Part shown: in pieces, positions 10,355 through 20,951 of the stretch | How positions within the stretch are numbered: position 1 is the first letter of the stretch | Layout: each line of letters begins with the position of its first letter | NCBI RefSeq assembly: GCF_011516645.4 | Contig: NZ_CP088285.1 | Span: 7,830,501-7,894,500 of the forward strand | Length of the DNA: 64,000 nucleotides | From: Bradyrhizobium septentrionale | GTDB taxonomy: Bacteria > Pseudomonadota > Alphaproteobacteria > Rhizobiales > Xanthobacteraceae | Reading direction: 5' to 3' | The notes under the pieces: generated by a model | Databases searched by the model: none | Told to the model about the DNA's origin: nothing | The model's input: the letters and a program-made list of their open reading frames with translations, nothing else | Made by a program: the position numbers and the translations under genes

Positions 10355-11383
10355 TCAGTTCCAGGGAGGCGAGTACTCGGCGCCGCCCTTGGTCCACATC
10401 GCGTTGGGGGTGCCGACCCGATCGATGAAATAAGGTGTCTTGGGCCCGAGATTGCGGTCGTAGATCTCGCCGTAATTGCCGACGGACTTGATCATGCTGG
10501 CGACGAAATCGTCGGAGACGCCGAAATCCTTGCCAAAACCATCCTTCACACCGAGGAACTTTTGAACGAAGGCGCTGTCGTCCTTCAGCCTCTCGGCCAG
10601 ATTGGCGGATGTAATGTCCCACTCTTCCGCCTGGAACAGGGCGAAAGTCGCCCATCGCAGGACGTTGCGCCATCGGGAATCATTGGCAACAACGAAGCCG
10701 GCGAACGGTGACTTGTTGAGGGTCTCGGGCAGGATCGTGTAGTCGTCCGGCTTGGCAGAATTACCGCGCCAGGCCGCAAGCGCAGATTTGTCCGTGGACA
10801 TCGCGTTGCAGCGATCGCTCTGGAGCGCACCGAAGAGCTTCTCGAGATTCTCGAAGGTAAGAACTTTGGTGGTCTTGAAGCCGCGCTGGCGGACGAAGGC
10901 GGCGAGCGTGGCTTCGGTACCGGAGCCCTGCGTCGTGCAGACCGTAGCTCCATCCAATTCGGCGACGGATTTCACTCCGGAAGCCGACTTCACCATCATG
11001 CCGGTGCCATCGTAGAAATTGATCGGAAGGAAATCGATCCCTACCGCGGATTCGCGCACCGGCTTGATGGTGGTGTGTGCAAAGACGACGTCGACTTGCC
11101 CGGTCTGCAAGGCGTTGAAGCGGCTTTTGTCGGTGACGACAACGAAGTTGACCTTGCCGGCATCGCCGAGAACGGCCGCTGCCATCGCGCGGCAGAAATC
11201 GGCGTCGAGACCTTCGATCTTGCCGGTCCTGGTGTTGAGGTAGCCGAAGCCCGGGGCCGTGTTGTCGGTGCCGCAGTTCAGGACGCCGCGCTGCTTGACG
11301 TTGTCAAGGACGGTCGCAGATGCGCTCGACGTCCACAGCGACGCTGCGGCGAGCGCAGCGACCAGAAATTTCGAACGAGCCAT
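10355..11383 (-). CDS. aapJ: Amino-acid ABC transporter periplasmic binding protein
   Basis: 342 residues with a Sec signal peptide (MARSKFLVAALAAASLWTSS, cleavage near ASA). The mature domain starts TVLDNVKQRGVLNCGTDNTAPGFGYLN and contains GLDADFCRAMAAAVLGD, typical of AapJ/BztA solute-binding proteins. First gene of the operon, so it should be the most abundant product. A purine-rich ribosome-binding site (AGAGAGGGGA) is present. The divergent LysR gene next to it probably controls it. Confidence 0.92.
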   Translation of the reverse strand: MARSKFLVAALAAASLWTSSASATVLDNVKQRGVLNCGTDNTAPGFGYLNTRTGKIEGLDADFCRAMAAAVLGDAGKVNFVVVTDKSRFNALQTGQVDVVFAHTTIKPVRESAVGIDFLPINFYDGTGMMVKSASGVKSVAELDGATVCTTQGSGTEATLAAFVRQRGFKTTKVLTFENLEKLFGALQSDRCNAMSTDKSALAAWRGNSAKPDDYTILPETLNKSPFAGFVVANDSRWRNVLRWATFALFQAEEWDITSANLAERLKDDSAFVQKFLGVKDGFGKDFGVSDDFVASMIKSVGNYGEIYDRNLGPKTPYFIDRVGTPNAMWTKGGAEYSPPWN

Positions 11384-11699
11384 CTGATATCCCCTCTCTG
11401 TTTGTAGTCGGCGCTACTCCCACAGTGTCGGGCGAACGAAGGCCGGGGCGTCGTGGCTCCCCATTTACCGAACGGATCGCAATGCCGCGGTTGGCGGCAC
11501 CGCATTGCATCCACGTCCGGTCGTCGTCCGACCTGTCACCAGGAGCTTCAGCCGGGCTCGGGATGCTCTCCTCTTATGAACGGCTGAACTGCTGAATGAG
11601 GCTACAGCCGCAAGACATTTCTGGTCTACTTAATTAATCTTGCGATATACATTAGAAGATATGCATGATGCCCTTCTAGGCAGTTATCGGGGCCTATCA
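11384..11699. promoter_or_regulatory. Divergent promoter region between aapJ operon and LysR gene
   Basis: 316 gene-free bases between two divergent starts. The half nearest the LysR gene is AT-rich (around 11620-11680, with TTAATTAATCTTGCGATATA and ATACAT/ATGCAT half-sites), which suits a LysR binding region. No single T-N11-A box stands out enough to call. Confidence 0.45.
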
Positions 11700-12608
11700 A
11701 TGGATTTTGCTCGACTCCGCACGCTTCGTGAGCTTTCGCTGCGAAAAACTATGGCAGCGGTGGCCGAAGCCTTGCTGATCTCACCATCAGCCGTTTCTCA
11801 GCAAATCGCGCAGCTTGAGGACGAGACTGGGATTGAACTGGTTGAACGCAGGGGCCGCGGTGTACGGCTCACGCCGGCGGGACAGCGGCTCGTCGACCAT
11901 GCCGGACGGGTCATCTGCATTCTTGAGGAAGCGAAAACAGATCTTGCAGAGCTGAAGAAGACCGTCGCCGGCGAATTGCGCGTCTCGGCATTCCCCTCGA
12001 TCGCCGCATCTCTCATCCCGCCAACGATCCGGGCGATGTCGGCACGTTTCCCCGATCTGGTGGCACTCTTCGAGGAGCTTGAACCTGATGACAGCCTGGT
12101 CGCCCTGCGAGCCTGGCAAACCGACGTCGCGATTGTCGACGACCTGACCACGTCGGCAAGCCTCTCGGAAACCCAGGTCGAGATGCTGCATCTGCTGGAC
12201 GACCACCTTCACGTTCTGCTGCCACGCGACCATCCGCTGGCCGAGCGGCCACATCTCACGCTGCCGGAATTGGCGACCGAACGATGGGTTCTGGATACGA
12301 CGTCCATCACCTATTCGGATGTCATCGTCCGCGCCTGTCGCGATGCTGGATTCGATCCAATCATCAATGCTCGTTGCCATAGTTTCGAGGTCGTCCGGGC
12401 GATGGTCGAAGCGGGCTGCTCGGTCTCGATCAACCCGGGGCTACGCGGCCGCGAGTATATCGGCACTTTGCGTCTCAAGGAGATCCGGCCAATTATCACC
12501 CGGCGGATATTCGTCGCTTTTCGCACAGGTGAAAGGCGCAATCCGGCGATCGCTGAATTCGTCAACGAGCTGCGAAATGTGGTGGCGTCGATGGCTGCTA
12601 CGCGATGA
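11700..12608 (+). CDS. LysR-family transcriptional regulator
   Basis: 302 residues from Met at 11700 (MDFARLRTLRELS). This start gives the normal LysR N-terminus; the open frame begins 60 bases earlier. The winged helix (residues 3-62, KTMAAVAEALLISPSAVSQQIAQLE) is followed by the linker helix and a type 2 periplasmic-binding-like effector domain (GELRVSAFPSIAASLIPP). Divergent from the aapJQMP-SHMT operon and therefore its likely regulator, perhaps sensing the imported amino acid (inference). Confidence 0.9.
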   Translation: MDFARLRTLRELSLRKTMAAVAEALLISPSAVSQQIAQLEDETGIELVERRGRGVRLTPAGQRLVDHAGRVICILEEAKTDLAELKKTVAGELRVSAFPSIAASLIPPTIRAMSARFPDLVALFEELEPDDSLVALRAWQTDVAIVDDLTTSASLSETQVEMLHLLDDHLHVLLPRDHPLAERPHLTLPELATERWVLDTTSITYSDVIVRACRDAGFDPIINARCHSFEVVRAMVEAGCSVSINPGLRGREYIGTLRLKEIRPIITRRIFVAFRTGERRNPAIAEFVNELRNVVASMAATR

Positions 12609-12701
12609 TCTGTCGGGCAATTATGGATGCAGCGCTGAGCAAGGGATGAACTAGCCCGACCATATCCCTCTGGGCTCCTGCGATCAGCTGGAGACGCCAG
12701 G

Positions 12702-15700
12702 CTATTCGGCCGCGACCACCTGCGGGCGCTCGACGTCGCCGCCCGCCTCCGCCTGCGGATCGAGCTTGCGCCGCAGCCTGCGGTCGATGCGGTCGAGATA
12801 GATGTAGATGACGGGCGTGATGAACAGCGTCAGCAGCTGCGACACGCAGAGGCCGCCGACCACGGCGACGCCGAGCGGCTGACGCAGCTCGGCGCCGGCG
12901 CCCGCGCCAAGTGCGATCGGCAGCGTACCGAAGATCGCCGCGAACGTCGTCATCATGATCGGGCGGAAGCGCAGCAGCGCCGCCTCGCGGATCGCGTGCT
13001 CGGCGCTCAAGCCGACGCGGCGGCGCTCCAGCGCGAAGTCGACCATCATGATCGCGTTCTTCTTGACGATGCCGACCAGCATCACGATGCCGATCATCGC
13101 GATCACCGACAGCTCCATGCCGAACATCATCAGCGTCAGGATCGCGCCGATGCCGGCCGATGGCAGGCCCGAGATGATCGTGATCGGATGGATGAAGCTC
13201 TCGTAGAGAATGCCCAGGATCACGAAGGCGGCGAACACCGCGGCAAGGATCAGGACGCCCTGCCCGCGTAGCGAATCCTGGAACACCTGCGCAGTGCCCG
13301 AGAAGCCGGTCGCGATCGTCGGCGGCAGGTTCGCGGTCTGCTCGAGCTCGGTGATCTTGTCAACCGCGTAGCCGAGCGAAGTGCCCGGTGCGAGGTTGAA
13401 CGAAATCGTCACGGCCGGCTGCTGGCCCTGATGGTTGATCTGCAGCGGCCCGACCGTCGGCACCAGCCTCGCCACCGCATCCAGCGGGATGGTCTGGCCG
13501 TTGCCAGTCTTCATGTAGAGTTTTGACAGATCGGACGGATCGACGCGGAACTGCGGCTGCACCTCCAGGATGATCTGGTAGTCGTTCGACGGCATGTAGA
13601 TGGTGCCGACCTGCCGCGCGCCGTAGGCGTTGTAGAGCTGGTTGCGGACCTGATCGACGGTGACGCCGTAGACCGCAGCCTTCTCGCGGTCGATATCGAC
13701 CGTCATCTGCGGGTTCTTGATGTAGAGGTCGGTTGTGACGTCGAGCAGACCCGGAATCTTCTCGATCTTGTCCCGTATCTCGGGCGCCAGCCGGTACAGC
13801 GACTCGGTATCGCCGCTCTGCATCACATACTGATACTGGCTCTTGGAGATGCGGCCGCCGATGCTGAGGTTCTGGACGCTCTGGAAGAACGCCTGCATGC
13901 CCGGGATCTCACGCGCCTTCTGCCGGAGACGGCCGATCACCACGGTGGCGTTGTCGCGGGTCTTCTGCGGCTTCAGCGCGATGAACAGCCGGCCGTAATT
14001 CGTGGTCGGGTTGGGACCGCCGGAGCCGACGGTCGAGTTGACATAGTCGACCGCGGGATCGGTCCGCATCACCTCTACCAGCGCCTGCTGCCGCACCCTC
14101 ATCGCCTCGAACGAGGTGTCGGTCGCCGCTTCCGTCACGCCGATCAGGAAGCCGGTGTCCTCCTGCGGGAAGAAGCCCTTCGGCACGATCGTGTAGAGAT
14201 AGATGGTGCCGCCGAGCGTCGCGAGCGTCACCACCAGCATCAGGGCCTTCCTGGCCAGCACCCAGTCCAGCGCCCATTCATAGGCGCGCAGCCAGGCCTC
14301 GAACATCGCCTCGAAAGCCCGCAGCACGACGTTCGGCCGCTTGGTCGCGTCATGCGCGCGCAGCACGCGGGCGCACAGCATCGGCGTCAACGTCAGCGAC
14401 ACGAATCCTGAGACAATGATCGCGACCGAGATCGTGACCGCGAATTCGCGGAACACGCGGCCGACGATGCCGCCCATCAGCAGCACCGGGATGAACACGG
14501 CGATCAGCGAGAAGGTGATCGAGATGATCGTGAAGCCGATCTCGCGGGCGCCCTTCAGCGCCGCCTCGAACGGCTTCATGCCGTGCTCGATATGGCGGAC
14601 GATGTTCTCCAGCATGACGATGGCGTCGTCGACCACGAAGCCGACCGAGAGCGTCAGCGCCAGCAGCGTCATGTTGTTGATGGAGTAGTCCAGTGCGTAC
14701 ATCGCAGCGCAGGTGCCGAACAGCGAGATCGGAACCGCCAGCGCGGGAATGAAGGTCGCGGACGCCGAGCGCAGGAACAGGAAGATCACGAGGATCACCA
14801 GCCCAATCGCGATCAGCAGGGTTTCCTCGACGTCGCTGACCGCCTGCCGGATCGAGACCGAGCGGTCCATCATCACCTGGATGGTCACCGAGGGCGGGAT
14901 CGCGGCGCGCAGCGCCGGCAGCTTGGCCAGCACGGCATCGACGACCGCCACGGTGTTGGCGTCGGGCTGCTTCTGGATCGCGAGCACGATCGCCCGCTCG
15001 TCGTTCATCCAGGTCGCGATCTTGTCGTTCTCGACGCTGTCATAGACCTTGGCGATCTCGTCGAGCCGAACCGGCGAGCCGTTGCGCCAGGCCACGTAGA
15101 TCTTGCGGTAGTCGGCCGCCTTGTCCATCTGGCCGGAGGCCTGCAGCGCAACATCCTGCTTGGGACCGTTCAGTGTGCCGACCGGCGTCGAGGAATTGGC
15201 GCGCGACACCGCGGCGCGGATGTCCTCCATCGAGACGCCGCGGGCGGCCGCGGCCTCAGGATCGGCCTGGACGCGGATCGCAAATTTCTGCGTGCCGTAG
15301 ATCAGGACCTGGGCGACGCCCGGCAGCTGCGACAGCGCCTGCCCGATCGTGATGTCGCCGTATTCATTGACGCTCGACAGCGGCAGCGTCGCCGACCCGA
15401 GCGAGACGAACAGCACCGGGAAGTCCGCCGGGTTCACCTTCCGGAAGCTCGGCGGGATCGTCATCTCGATCGGCAGCCGGCGCTGCGCGATGGTCAATGC
15501 CGTCTGCACGTCGAGCGCGGCGGCGTCGATGTTGCGGTTGAGGTCGAACTGGATGGTGATGACGCTCGTGCCCTGCGAGGAGTTCGAGTTCATCGAGGAG
15601 ATGCCGGAAATGGTCGAGAGCTGGCGCTCGATAATGCCGGCAACGGAAGCGGCCATGGTGTCGGCGCTGGCGCCCGGCAGGGTCGCGGTGACGGCGATGG

Positions 15701-15830
15701 TCGGGAAGTCCACCTTGGGCAGCGCCGAGACCGGCAGCAGACGGAAGCCGAACACGCCGAATGCGATGATCGACGCCGTGATCAGCGTCGTCATGACCGG
15801 GCGGCGGATGCAGAGTTCGGAGAGCGTCAT
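12702..15830 (-). CDS. RND efflux pump inner-membrane transporter (HAE1 family)
   Basis: 1042 residues, full length for an AcrB/MdtC-type proton-driven efflux pump. It begins MTLSELCIRRPVMTTLI and carries the proton-relay Asp-Asp in TM4 (SVGFVVDDAIVMLENIV). There are two large periplasmic loops, a GFFPQEDTGFL motif after TM7, and twelve expected membrane helices. The presence of LIRRPV-like start and PKVDFPTIAVTATLPGASADTMAASVA makes it closest to the MdtB/MdtC/MuxC branch. It lies 3 bases after the adaptor gene. No outer-membrane channel gene is adjacent, so it must borrow one. Confidence 0.94.
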   Translation of the reverse strand: MTLSELCIRRPVMTTLITASIIAFGVFGFRLLPVSALPKVDFPTIAVTATLPGASADTMAASVAGIIERQLSTISGISSMNSNSSQGTSVITIQFDLNRNIDAAALDVQTALTIAQRRLPIEMTIPPSFRKVNPADFPVLFVSLGSATLPLSSVNEYGDITIGQALSQLPGVAQVLIYGTQKFAIRVQADPEAAAARGVSMEDIRAAVSRANSSTPVGTLNGPKQDVALQASGQMDKAADYRKIYVAWRNGSPVRLDEIAKVYDSVENDKIATWMNDERAIVLAIQKQPDANTVAVVDAVLAKLPALRAAIPPSVTIQVMMDRSVSIRQAVSDVEETLLIAIGLVILVIFLFLRSASATFIPALAVPISLFGTCAAMYALDYSINNMTLLALTLSVGFVVDDAIVMLENIVRHIEHGMKPFEAALKGAREIGFTIISITFSLIAVFIPVLLMGGIVGRVFREFAVTISVAIIVSGFVSLTLTPMLCARVLRAHDATKRPNVVLRAFEAMFEAWLRAYEWALDWVLARKALMLVVTLATLGGTIYLYTIVPKGFFPQEDTGFLIGVTEAATDTSFEAMRVRQQALVEVMRTDPAVDYVNSTVGSGGPNPTTNYGRLFIALKPQKTRDNATVVIGRLRQKAREIPGMQAFFQSVQNLSIGGRISKSQYQYVMQSGDTESLYRLAPEIRDKIEKIPGLLDVTTDLYIKNPQMTVDIDREKAAVYGVTVDQVRNQLYNAYGARQVGTIYMPSNDYQIILEVQPQFRVDPSDLSKLYMKTGNGQTIPLDAVARLVPTVGPLQINHQGQQPAVTISFNLAPGTSLGYAVDKITELEQTANLPPTIATGFSGTAQVFQDSLRGQGVLILAAVFAAFVILGILYESFIHPITIISGLPSAGIGAILTLMMFGMELSVIAMIGIVMLVGIVKKNAIMMVDFALERRRVGLSAEHAIREAALLRFRPIMMTTFAAIFGTLPIALGAGAGAELRQPLGVAVVGGLCVSQLLTLFITPVIYIYLDRIDRRLRRKLDPQAEAGGDVERPQVVAAE

Positions 15831-15833
15831 CGG

Positions 15834-16967
15834 TCAGGCTCCGGCCTTGCGTGCCCGCTGCTCGACCCGCGATCCTTCCGAGAGCAGGAGCTGACCGTCG
15901 ACGACAATGCTTTCATCGCCCGCCAATCCCTCAGAGATCACCGAGCTGCCCTGGAAGGTGCGATCGACCTTGACCGGCTGGACCTTGGCGACGCCGTCCT
16001 TGACGACGAAGACGAAATTGCCGTTCTGGCTGCGCTGGACCGCGACCGTCGGCACCACGACAGCGTCCTCGCTGCGGATGATCAGCTTGGTCTGCACGAT
16101 GGTGCCGGGCCACAGTGTCTCGCTCGCATTGTTCATGATGCCGCGCACGGTGACCATGCCGGTGGTCGCGTCGACAGCGTTCTCGACCATTGCGACCTTG
16201 CCGCTCTCGGAGCGCTGGTGGCCGGGAATGGTCGCGATCACCTTGGAATCGCCCTTCCCCATCGCGTCGCGCAGATCGACCAGCGCACGCTGCGGGATCG
16301 CGAACGTGACATAGACCGGCGCCATCTGGTTGATGACGGCGAGCGGCTGGGTGTCGGCGGGGCGAACGAAGTTGCCGACCTTGACGTTGGCGGCGCTGAT
16401 CCGTCCCGCGAACGGCGCGCGGATCACGGTGTAGCTCTTCTGCACGCGGAGATTTTCCAGCGCGAACTGGTCGGACTTGATGGTGCCGATCAGGACATCG
16501 GACTGGGTCTTGGCATTGTCGAGATTGACCTGGGTGGTCGCGCCCTTGCCGACCAGTTCGGTGTAGCGGCGGAGGTCGCGCTGCGCGCCCTCGAGCTGGG
16601 CCTGGTCGCGCGCCAGCACACCCACGGCCTGCTCGATCTGGGCGTCGATCTGCCGGGCATCGAGCATGAACAGCAGGTCGCCCTCATTGACCTTCGCGCC
16701 GTCCTCGAAATGCACCGAGACGATGGTGGTCTCCAGCCGCGACTTCAACGCCACGCTGGAGATCGGCGTGACGGTCCCGATGGCGTCGACGTCGACCGCC
16801 ACCGATTTGCGTTCCGCCTTGGCGAGATCCACCGACACCACACGCGGCCGCGGGGTCCCTTGCGCGGTGGCGGCACCGCCAGTCATCCATGAAGAGCGGG
16901 TCATGTAAGCCGCCCCGGCCACAATGCCGAGAACGGCGACAGTCAGAACCAAATTGCGTTTTTTCAT
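15834..16967 (-). CDS. RND efflux periplasmic adaptor (membrane fusion protein)
   Basis: About 377 residues from MKKRNLVLTVAVLG, a membrane anchor or signal sequence. This start is preferred over an upstream Met because it gives the normal N-terminus. The lipoyl halves (SVHFEDGAKVNEGDLLFMLD and FAGRISAANVKVGNFV) flank an alpha-hairpin (EQAVGVLARDQAQLEGAQRDLRRYTELVGKG). Beta-barrel and membrane-proximal domains follow. First gene of the two-gene efflux operon. Substrate cannot be read from sequence. Confidence 0.93.
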   Translation of the reverse strand: MKKRNLVLTVAVLGIVAGAAYMTRSSWMTGGAATAQGTPRPRVVSVDLAKAERKSVAVDVDAIGTVTPISSVALKSRLETTIVSVHFEDGAKVNEGDLLFMLDARQIDAQIEQAVGVLARDQAQLEGAQRDLRRYTELVGKGATTQVNLDNAKTQSDVLIGTIKSDQFALENLRVQKSYTVIRAPFAGRISAANVKVGNFVRPADTQPLAVINQMAPVYVTFAIPQRALVDLRDAMGKGDSKVIATIPGHQRSESGKVAMVENAVDATTGMVTVRGIMNNASETLWPGTIVQTKLIIRSEDAVVVPTVAVQRSQNGNFVFVVKDGVAKVQPVKVDRTFQGSSVISEGLAGDESIVVDGQLLLSEGSRVEQRARKAGA

Positions 16968-17129
16968 ATGTTTTGCACGTGCGCCACAGGCCACCCTTGA
17001 AGGCCGGAACGCTTCGTCACTCCCCCGTCGGCAATTGTTACGCCTTGTTTCCGGAGAGGGTTAGCACAGGCGGACCGCCCATGGTATGCCACATAAGTAA
17101 AATCGTGCGGCTTCAATCCGGTCATTTGC

Positions 17130-17921
17130 ATGCGCATCGCTACGTGGAACGTCAACTCGGTCCGGCAACGGATCGAGCTTCTGGTCAGCTGGCTGAAGGA
17201 GTGCTCCCCCGACATCGTCTGCCTGCAGGAGATCAAATGCGTCGACGACGCGTTTCCCCGGCTCGAGGTCGAGGCGCTCGGATACAATGTCGTCACCCAC
17301 GGCCAGAAGACCTTCAACGGCGTCGCGCTGCTCTCCAAGCTGCCGTTCGACGAGACCAAGTCGGGCCTCGCCGGCGACGACGAGGACGCCCATGCCCGCT
17401 TCCTCGAAGGCGTCGTCACGTTGAAGCAGGGCGTGGTGCGGGTCGCGTGCCTTTATCTGCCCAATGGCAACCCCGCGAATACCGACAAATATCCCTACAA
17501 GCTCAAATGGATGTCGCGGCTTCTTGAGTACACGCGGGAGCGGCTTAAGACCGAGGAGCCGCTGATCCTGGCCGGCGACTTCAACGTCATTCCGGCAGCC
17601 CGTGACGTCTACAATCCGGCCGCCTGGGCCGACGACGCCCTGTTCCGCCCGGCCACCCGCGAGGCCTTCCAGTCGCTGCTCGGCCTCGGCCTCACCGATG
17701 CGCTGCGGGCGGTCAATGACGAGCCCGGCCAGTACACCTTCTGGGACTACCAGGCCGGCGCCTGGCAGAAGAACTGGGGCCTGCGCATCGACCACCTCTT
17801 GATGTCGCCGCAGGCAAGCGACCGGCTGATCGATGTTGGCATCGACAGCTATGTGCGTGCCTGGGAGAAGCCGTCCGACCACGTTCCGGTTTGGGCCGAT
17901 CTCGATTTCGAGACCGCCTGA
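17130..17921 (+). CDS. xth: Exodeoxyribonuclease III
   Basis: 263-residue AP endonuclease/3'-5' exonuclease of the EEP fold, for base-excision repair. Motifs are MRIATWNVNSVRQR (metal Asn), CLQEIKC (catalytic Glu), LAGDFNVIP (Asp/Asn pair), and the terminal GLRIDHLL ... PSDHVPVWADL with catalytic Asp-His. Monocistronic; convergent with the Sel1-repeat gene. Confidence 0.96.
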   Translation: MRIATWNVNSVRQRIELLVSWLKECSPDIVCLQEIKCVDDAFPRLEVEALGYNVVTHGQKTFNGVALLSKLPFDETKSGLAGDDEDAHARFLEGVVTLKQGVVRVACLYLPNGNPANTDKYPYKLKWMSRLLEYTRERLKTEEPLILAGDFNVIPAARDVYNPAAWADDALFRPATREAFQSLLGLGLTDALRAVNDEPGQYTFWDYQAGAWQKNWGLRIDHLLMSPQASDRLIDVGIDSYVRAWEKPSDHVPVWADLDFETA

Positions 17922-17956
17922 GCGCGGCCGAGCCGGGACATCAATCCCGGCGGCCT

Positions 17957-18793
17957 CTAATCGCGACGCCCCTGCACCCAGTGCTCAAGCATCTGCAGCG
18001 CCATCGCGCGATCGTCCTCGGAGGCCTTGGCGATCGCCCGGTTGTAGCTTTCCTTGATCCAGGCCTCGTCCGGCGTGGCGCTGTCACGAGCCAGCGTCAG
18101 CCACATCAGGCCGCGTGCCCGCTGCGGCGGCAGCCGGTCGCCGTTGAACAGCATCGCGCCAAGCAGCGCCTGCGCCTGATGCTGGCCCTTCTGGGCGGCG
18201 AGCCCGAGCCAGCGCGCGCCATAGCGGAAGTCGTCCCGCGAGGCGTCCGGCGTCTTCAGGTACAGCCGGGCAAGGTCGTACTGGGCGTCGGCATTGCCGA
18301 AATAGGACGCAGCATAGGAGAACATCTCCCGCGCCCGCTCGGTGTCCGCCTTCACCTTGGAATTGGGGATGCCGTTCAGATAATAGCGGCCGAGCGCCAC
18401 GAAGGCGTTGGCCACGATCGAGGCCTGCGGCGCCGACGGCGAATCCTCGGCATGCGCATTGGCGATCCGGCTGAAATATTCGAAGGCGCGCATGTCGTCC
18501 TGGATGACGCCGTCGCCCTCGGCGTACATCTTGCCGAGCTTCCACTGCGCCACCGGGTGGCCGCCCTCGGCCTGATACTGCAGCGTGCTGAACGATGAGG
18601 TCGGCGAGGTCGCCGCCGGGGTCACCGGGGTCGTGGCCCGTTTCAGCGCTCCGGCCGTCCCCGGCTGCGGGGAAACCACCGGAAGGACCGTATCCTGGGG
18701 ATTGACCGGGGCACCGTCGAATCCGAATCCGGGGCCCGCCATCGGAATGGCCCCTAACGCCAACGCAACTATCGTACGCCTAAACGTCCGCAT
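17957..18793 (-). CDS. Sel1-repeat (tetratricopeptide-like) secreted protein
   Basis: About 278 residues from [20 protein letters not shown] (Sec signal). Start placed at 18793 for this signal peptide. A Pro/Thr-rich linker leads to at least four Sel1-like repeats: [48 protein letters not shown] and [16 protein letters not shown]. Sel1 repeats mediate protein contacts; a specific role is unknown. Its start overlaps the end of ilvD by 14 bases on the same strand, so it is probably translated from the ilvD transcript. Confidence 0.85.
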   Translation of the reverse strand: MRTFRRTIVALALGAIPMAGPGFGFDGAPVNPQDTVLPVVSPQPGTAGALKRATTPVTPAATSPTSSFSTLQYQAEGGHPVAQWKLGKMYAEGDGVIQDDMRAFEYFSRIANAHAEDSPSAPQASIVANAFVALGRYYLNGIPNSKVKADTERAREMFSYAASYFGNADAQYDLARLYLKTPDASRDDFRYGARWLGLAAQKGQHQAQALLGAMLFNGDRLPPQRARGLMWLTLARDSATPDEAWIKESYNRAIAKASEDDRAMALQMLEHWVQGRRD

Positions 18794-20504
18794 AACACTG
18801 TTTCTCGTACGCGCCACCCGGATGGGTGACTGCGCCATCCACCGCCGGCCCCACTTGCTCGGCGTACTTCCACAGCGCACCAGATGTATGGTTCGTCGCG
18901 CGAGGGGCCCATTTGGTCTTACGATTTGCGAGTTCGGCGTCGCTCAATTTTACGTTAAGGGTGCCGGCAACCGCATCGATCTCGATGATGTCACCGTCTT
19001 GCAACAACCCGATCGGCCCGCCGACGGCCGCTTCGGGTCCAATATGTCCGATGCAGAAGCCACGGGTGGCGCCGGAGAACCGGCCATCGGTGATCAGGGC
19101 AATCTTGCCGCCCATCCCCTGCCCGGTCAGCGCCGCCGTGGTCGCCAGCATCTCCCGCATGCCGGGACCGCCCTTCGGCCCCTCGTAGCGGATCACGATA
19201 ACCTCGCCTTCCCTGTAGGTGCGCTTCTGCACCGCCTCGAAGGCGTCTTCCTCGCGGTCGAAGCACCGGGCCGGACCGGTGAACCTCAGGTTGGACATTC
19301 CCGCGACCTTCACGATCGCACCCTCCGGAGCGAGATTACCCTTCAGCCCGACAACGCCACCTGTCACGGTGATCGGATTGTCGGCGGGCCGCACCACGTC
19401 CTGGTGCGGATTCCATTTCACGCTTTTGAGGTTTTCGGCGATCGTTCGGCCAGTGACGGTCAGGCAATTCCCGTGCAGGTGGCCATTGTCGAGCAGCGTC
19501 TTCATCAGCAGCGGAATGCCACCTACTTCAAACATGTCTTTGGCAACATAACGGCCGCCCGGCTTCAAATCCGCGACGTAAGGAGTCTTTTTGAAGATTT
19601 CGGCAACGTCGAACAAATTGAACTTGATACCGCACTCATGGGCAATCGCCGGCAGGTGCAGTGCAGCATTGGTCGAACCACCTGAGGCTGCAACCACGGC
19701 TGCAGCATTTTCAAGGGCTTCCCGGGTGACGATGTCGCGCGGCCGGATGTTTTTCTCGATCAGCTCCATCACCTTCTCGCCTGCGGCGGAGCAGAAGGAG
19801 TCACGGATCTCGTAGGGCGCCGGAGCCCCGGCAGAATACGGTAGCGCGAGGCCAATCGCCTCGGAAACGGTCGCCATGGTGTTGGCGGTGAACTGGGCGC
19901 CGCAGGCGCCGGCCGACGGGCACGCCACCCGCTCGATTTCGTCGAGGTCCTCGTCCGACATGGCGCCGACCGAGTGCTTGCCGACCGCCTCGAACATGTC
20001 CTGCACGGTCACCGGCTGCCCGCGGAAGTTGCCGGGCAGGATCGAGCCGCCATAGATGAAGATCGACGGCACGTTGAGCCGGACCATCGCCATCATCATG
20101 CCCGGCAGCGACTTGTCGCAGCCGGCGAGCCCGACCAGGGCGTCATAGGAATGGCCGCGAACGGTCAGCTCGACCGAATCGGCGATGCATTCGCGCGACG
20201 GCAGCGACGAGCGCATGCCGTCATGGCCCATCGCGATGCCGTCGGTGACGGTGATGGTGCAGAACTCGCGCGGGGTGCCGCCGGCGGAGGCGACGCCCTT
20301 CTTCACCGCCTGCGCCTGGCGCATCAGCGAGATGTTGCAGGGAGCGGCTTCATTCCAACATGAAGCAACGCCGACAAAGGGTTGATGAATCTGGGCTGTC
20401 GTCAGCCCCATTGCGTAGAGATAGGAACGATGCGGCGCGCGCTGCGGCCCCTCCGTCACGTGACGGCTCGGCAGCCTGCCCTTGATGTTCGTCTTGGCGT
20501 CCAT
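18780..20504 (-). CDS. ilvD: Dihydroxy-acid dehydratase
   Basis: About 574 residues from [15 protein letters not shown]; the open frame starts 15 codons earlier. Converts 2,3-dihydroxy acids to 2-keto acids in isoleucine, valine and pantothenate synthesis. Iron-sulfur ligands appear in [15 protein letters not shown] and [50 protein letters not shown] is the family C-terminal signature, with the catalytic serine. Intact full-length gene. A roughly 1.2-kb gene-free repeat region lies upstream. Confidence 0.96.
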   Translation of the reverse strand: MDAKTNIKGRLPSRHVTEGPQRAPHRSYLYAMGLTTAQIHQPFVGVASCWNEAAPCNISLMRQAQAVKKGVASAGGTPREFCTITVTDGIAMGHDGMRSSLPSRECIADSVELTVRGHSYDALVGLAGCDKSLPGMMMAMVRLNVPSIFIYGGSILPGNFRGQPVTVQDMFEAVGKHSVGAMSDEDLDEIERVACPSAGACGAQFTANTMATVSEAIGLALPYSAGAPAPYEIRDSFCSAAGEKVMELIEKNIRPRDIVTREALENAAAVVAASGGSTNAALHLPAIAHECGIKFNLFDVAEIFKKTPYVADLKPGGRYVAKDMFEVGGIPLLMKTLLDNGHLHGNCLTVTGRTIAENLKSVKWNPHQDVVRPADNPITVTGGVVGLKGNLAPEGAIVKVAGMSNLRFTGPARCFDREEDAFEAVQKRTYREGEVIVIRYEGPKGGPGMREMLATTAALTGQGMGGKIALITDGRFSGATRGFCIGHIGPEAAVGGPIGLLQDGDIIEIDAVAGTLNVKLSDAELANRKTKWAPRATNHTSGALWKYAEQVGPAVDGAVTHPGGAYEKQCYADV

Positions 20505-20842
20505 CCTGGCGTCCAATCGCGACCCTGTTGCCGGTGCTCTTTCCGTCAACGCCGGAACCCATCAAAAAGTCCCGCCGTCGGAGCGCTGGCTGTTCAGCTA
20601 CGTGAATATCCTTTCATGTCGGGGTGTGGCTAAAAAGCGGCGCGACGCCGGACCGGCTGTGTTTAGGGTTAATTGGTTAAGCGCTGTTGCGACAGCGCAA
20701 CAATCGTGGCCCGCACGCAACCATGTATTATTGTTCCTTATAGGAACCTGATGCGTCTGACGGACTAGCCAAGAGATTGCTTTCTCGCGACCGAACTCGC
20801 CCGAGTTGTGGATTGGATCGTCGCCCTCTCTCTTCACAGAGG

Positions 20843-20951
20843 GCGCAGGGAAAGCCGGGTGCCGATCGCACCCATGGGCCCCGAGCAATGGGTAGAAAGC
20901 TCGGGGGTAGGACCACAGGTGTAACCGGAAACAATCCGGCTTTCCCTGCGC
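20843..20951. repeat. Structured intergenic element closed by a 16-bp perfect stem
   Basis: GCGCAGGGAAAGCCGG (20843-20858) is exactly complementary to CCGGCTTTCCCTGCGC (20936-20951). Inside lie two further hairpins: GTGC..GCAC at about 20859-20871, and CCCCGAGC with GCTCGGGG around 20879-20906. The fold looks like a multibranched RNA or mobile palindromic element. Unrelated-looking translations of this sort recur in Bradyrhizobium annotations as small spurious proteins (recollection), so it is probably a dispersed repeat. The strand of any transcript is unknown. Confidence 0.6.

Noticed and set aside
14583..16892. A 769-codon plus-strand open frame antisense to the RND pump and adaptor
   Set aside because: Composition (Arg/Asp/His-rich, no domains) is that of an antisense shadow in GC-rich DNA, and both minus-strand genes are unmistakable.
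17929..17951. CCGGGA...TCCCGG hairpin between xth and the Sel1 gene as a terminator
   Set aside because: Short stem without a T-run on either strand; too weak to call.
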